Shown here in pieces: positions 4,314 through 6,230 of a DNA stretch of 6,230 nucleotides; position 1 is the stretch's first letter; each line of letters opens with the position of its first letter. The notes under the pieces were generated by a model, which searched no databases, was not told the origin of the DNA, and saw nothing but the letters and a program-made list of their open reading frames with translations. Both the position numbers and the translations under genes were made by a program. Source of the DNA: Candidatus Latescibacterota bacterium (GTDB taxonomy: Bacteria; Latescibacterota; UBA2968; GCA-2709665); assembly GCA_030746455.1 (NCBI GenBank), contig JASLMQ010000243.1:1-6230 (forward strand). The letters are read 5' to 3'.

Positions 4314-6230
4314 TGCGCAACAGCCGACGGAGGACCGCATCCGGCGGACGGACGTCGCGGGAGTTCACCGGCAGCCGGTCGGACTGGGTTAAGAGACTGC
4401 CCAGGATCCAGTTCGCGCAGGTGCTCCGGGGCGCGCTCTTCGTGGCGATCGTTGCGGTTCTCGCCGCACTCTACCCGCCCCGGGAGAGGCACGAGTACGA
4501 TGCGTTCCAGGTCGGCGCCATCGCGCCCTTCGAGGTCATCGCTCCCGAGCGGTTCCAGATCCGGAAGAGCCGGGACGAGTATCTGGAGGAGGTGGAGGCC
4601 GCCAGACGCGCGGTGCCCCCCGTACTCGAGCTCAACGGGGATCTGGCCCAGTCCCGGATCCAGGCCCTCGGCAGCCTGATCGGGGCGCTTCCCGCGCTTC
4701 GCACAACCGCGGTTACGGACTCGGTGCTGCAGGGACTGAGGCGATCCTTTCCGGAACTGGGCGCGGTCACGGAGGCCACAACCCGCTTCCTGCTCGCGCA
4801 GGGGGCCAGGGCGTCCGGCAAACTGAAGCGGATCGAGCAGACCGTCGACACCCTGCTCGTGATGGCCTATGCGCCCGGCATTGTTGCCAGCAAGTCGGAT
4901 GTCTTCCGAGAAGGCGAGGCCGAGCTGACCCACGTCAGCCAGGGAAGCGAGGAGCGGCTCCCGGTATCGGGCATCCTGGACATCGATGAATTCACCCTGA
5001 CCCTCCAGGAGGAGATTGGCGGTCTGATCCCGCAGGGCACCTCGGCCGATGTCAAGGCCGTCTACGAGCTTGTGGTCGCCTTCCTCACCCCGAATCTCAG
5101 GTTCGACACGCTGGAGACGGAACACCGACGGGCCGAAGCAGCGGCGGGCGTCTCGCTCACGAAGGGTACCGTTCTGAAGGACGAGCTCATCATAGAGCGG
5201 CACAGGCGGGTCACGCCCGAGCACATCGACAAGCTCAACTCCCTTGCGGCTCACATGAACGCGCGGCGCGAGGAGGGGCCCTATATCGGGCTCATCCAGG
5301 TGGGCGCCCAGGCCGTGATCAGCGGCCTGATGGTTACCATCTTCTTCGCATTCCTGGCCATTTCGCGTCCCTCGGTCTTCAGACAGACCTCCAACATCGT
5401 GCTGTTCGGCATCGTCCTGGTGATGCCCGCCCTGGTCGCCTCGTACGCCGCGGCCGATGCCTCCGTGACTCCATATCTGGTGCCCGTGGCCCTTTCGGCC
5501 ATGCTGGCCACTGTTCTTTTCGATGCCGAGATCGGTCTGGTCGTCTCGCTTGTGGCGGCCGCCCTCTGCTCGAGCGTACTGGGAAGCCTCCAGCAGGGTC
5601 TGGTCTTCCTGGTCGCCGGGATCGTCGGATCCTATTCCACACGCCAGGTGCTCCATCGGAGCGACTTCTACCGGTCCATCCTCTACCTCATCGTCGCCTA
5701 CACCCTCACGATTTCGGCCACATGCGTTCTTCTGGTCAACTACACGACCGTTCCCGACTTCGTTCAGAAGGTGAGGTGGGACCTGGTGATCGGGATCTTC
5801 ACGGCCTGCGCCTCTTCGGTACTCACCATCGGGCTGCTGCCGATCTTCGAGAGCGTGTTCGGTGTCGTGACCCCGATCACGCTCCTGGAGCTCTCGGACC
5901 TGAATCGTCCACTGCTCCGGAATCTGGCCATACGAGCGCCGGGCACCTACAGCCACAGCATCATCATGGCCAGCCTCTCCGAGGCAGCCGCCGACGCGAT
6001 CGGCGCGGACCGGTTGCTGGTGCGCGTGGGATGCTATTACCACGACATCGGCAAGATGATTCGGCCGCACTATTTCATAGAGAATCAGAAGGGCATCAAC
6101 CCCCACGACGAGCTCCAGCCCAGAATGAGCGCCCTGATCCTGATCTCGCACGTGAAGGAGGGCATCGAGCTGGCGTCTGAGGAGGGGCTACCCAAGGCCA
6201 TAGTCGACCTGGTCCCCCAGCACCACGGAA
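4310..6230 (+). CDS. pgpH: 7TM-HD cyclic di-AMP phosphodiesterase, PgpH/YqfF family, 3' truncated by window
   Basis: This inner-membrane HD-domain phosphohydrolase belongs to the family whose Listeria member PgpH cleaves the second messenger c-di-AMP. The window holds 640 codons and no stop. A basic cytosolic start (1-39) precedes TM1 (about 40-56). An extracytoplasmic 7TMR-HDED domain (about 60-320) opens with the family-like FQVGAIAPFEVIAPE. Seven hydrophobic segments follow (about 329-351, 362-382, 387-404, 408-425, 427-443, 455-477 and 490-515), then the cytosolic HD domain. Visible metal ligands are His549 (GTYSHS), His578-Asp579 (YYHDIGK), His614 (ISHVKEG) and His638-His639 (QHHG). The last catalytic Asp expected further on lies beyond the edge, as does the rest of the domain. 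ATG 4310 overlaps the phoH stop by ATGA with no strong ribosome binding site, so translation is probably coupled; ATG 4313 in the same frame is also possible. Family assignment is very secure; c-di-AMP as substrate rests on family knowledge. Confidence 0.95.
   Translation, partial: MMRNSRRRTASGGRTSREFTGSRSDWVKRLPRIQFAQVLRGALFVAIVAVLAALYPPRERHEYDAFQVGAIAPFEVIAPERFQIRKSRDEYLEEVEAARRAVPPVLELNGDLAQSRIQALGSLIGALPALRTTAVTDSVLQGLRRSFPELGAVTEATTRFLLAQGARASGKLKRIEQTVDTLLVMAYAPGIVASKSDVFREGEAELTHVSQGSEERLPVSGILDIDEFTLTLQEEIGGLIPQGTSADVKAVYELVVAFLTPNLRFDTLETEHRRAEAAAGVSLTKGTVLKDELIIERHRRVTPEHIDKLNSLAAHMNARREEGPYIGLIQVGAQAVISGLMVTIFFAFLAISRPSVFRQTSNIVLFGIVLVMPALVASYAAADASVTPYLVPVALSAMLATVLFDAEIGLVVSLVAAALCSSVLGSLQQGLVFLVAGIVGSYSTRQVLHRSDFYRSILYLIVAYTLTISATCVLLVNYTTVPDFVQKVRWDLVIGIFTACASSVLTIGLLPIFESVFGVVTPITLLELSDLNRPLLRNLAIRAPGTYSHSIIMASLSEAAADAIGADRLLVRVGCYYHDIGKMIRPHYFIENQKGINPHDELQPRMSALILISHVKEGIELASEEGLPKAIVDLVPQHHG

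Noticed and set aside
4277..6151. A 624-codon open frame on the minus strand opposite pgpH
   Set aside because: Its translation is low-complexity and matches no family, while the + strand encodes an unmistakable PgpH protein. Long antisense frames are expected opposite GC-rich coding DNA.

Overview
The window is compact, GC-rich bacterial DNA with every supported gene on the + strand. It holds four complete genes and one gene cut by the right edge. A lipoprotein signal sequence, a Sec signal peptide and LysM domains point to a diderm (Gram-negative-type) bacterium. The sequence does not fix the phylum; a deep-branching GC-rich lineage such as one of the FCB group is only a guess. No tRNA, rRNA, CRISPR array, insertion sequence or phage gene is visible.

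Region 1 (1-1798) is aspS, a full-length bacterial-type aspartyl-tRNA synthetase with a strong ribosome binding site. It carries the His and Gly residues typical of the non-discriminating form, which charges both tRNA-Asp and tRNA-Asn.

Region 2 (about 1840-3280) looks like a self-contained envelope transcription unit between housekeeping genes. It has an AT-rich stretch with a sigma70-like promoter, a structured leader of about 125 nt, a 91-residue coiled-coil lipoprotein gene, a 278-residue secreted coiled-coil protein gene with two LysM domains, and a strong intrinsic terminator. The two proteins share a short motif with one cysteine at the same heptad position, which suggests that they pair. 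I recognise the domain types but not a named family for either protein, so this pair is the best candidate here for something not yet described.

Region 3 (about 3303-6230) is the conserved phoH-pgpH arrangement. A PhoH-like (YbeZ-type) ATPase overlaps by ATGA a 7TM-HD phosphohydrolase of the PgpH/YqfF family, the class that degrades cyclic di-AMP. In many bacteria ybeY follows, which would place it just past the right edge. The PhoH reading frame carries family-conserved sequence upstream of its first ATG/GTG/TTG codon. The true start is therefore probably a CTG near 3303, only 23 nt after the preceding terminator.
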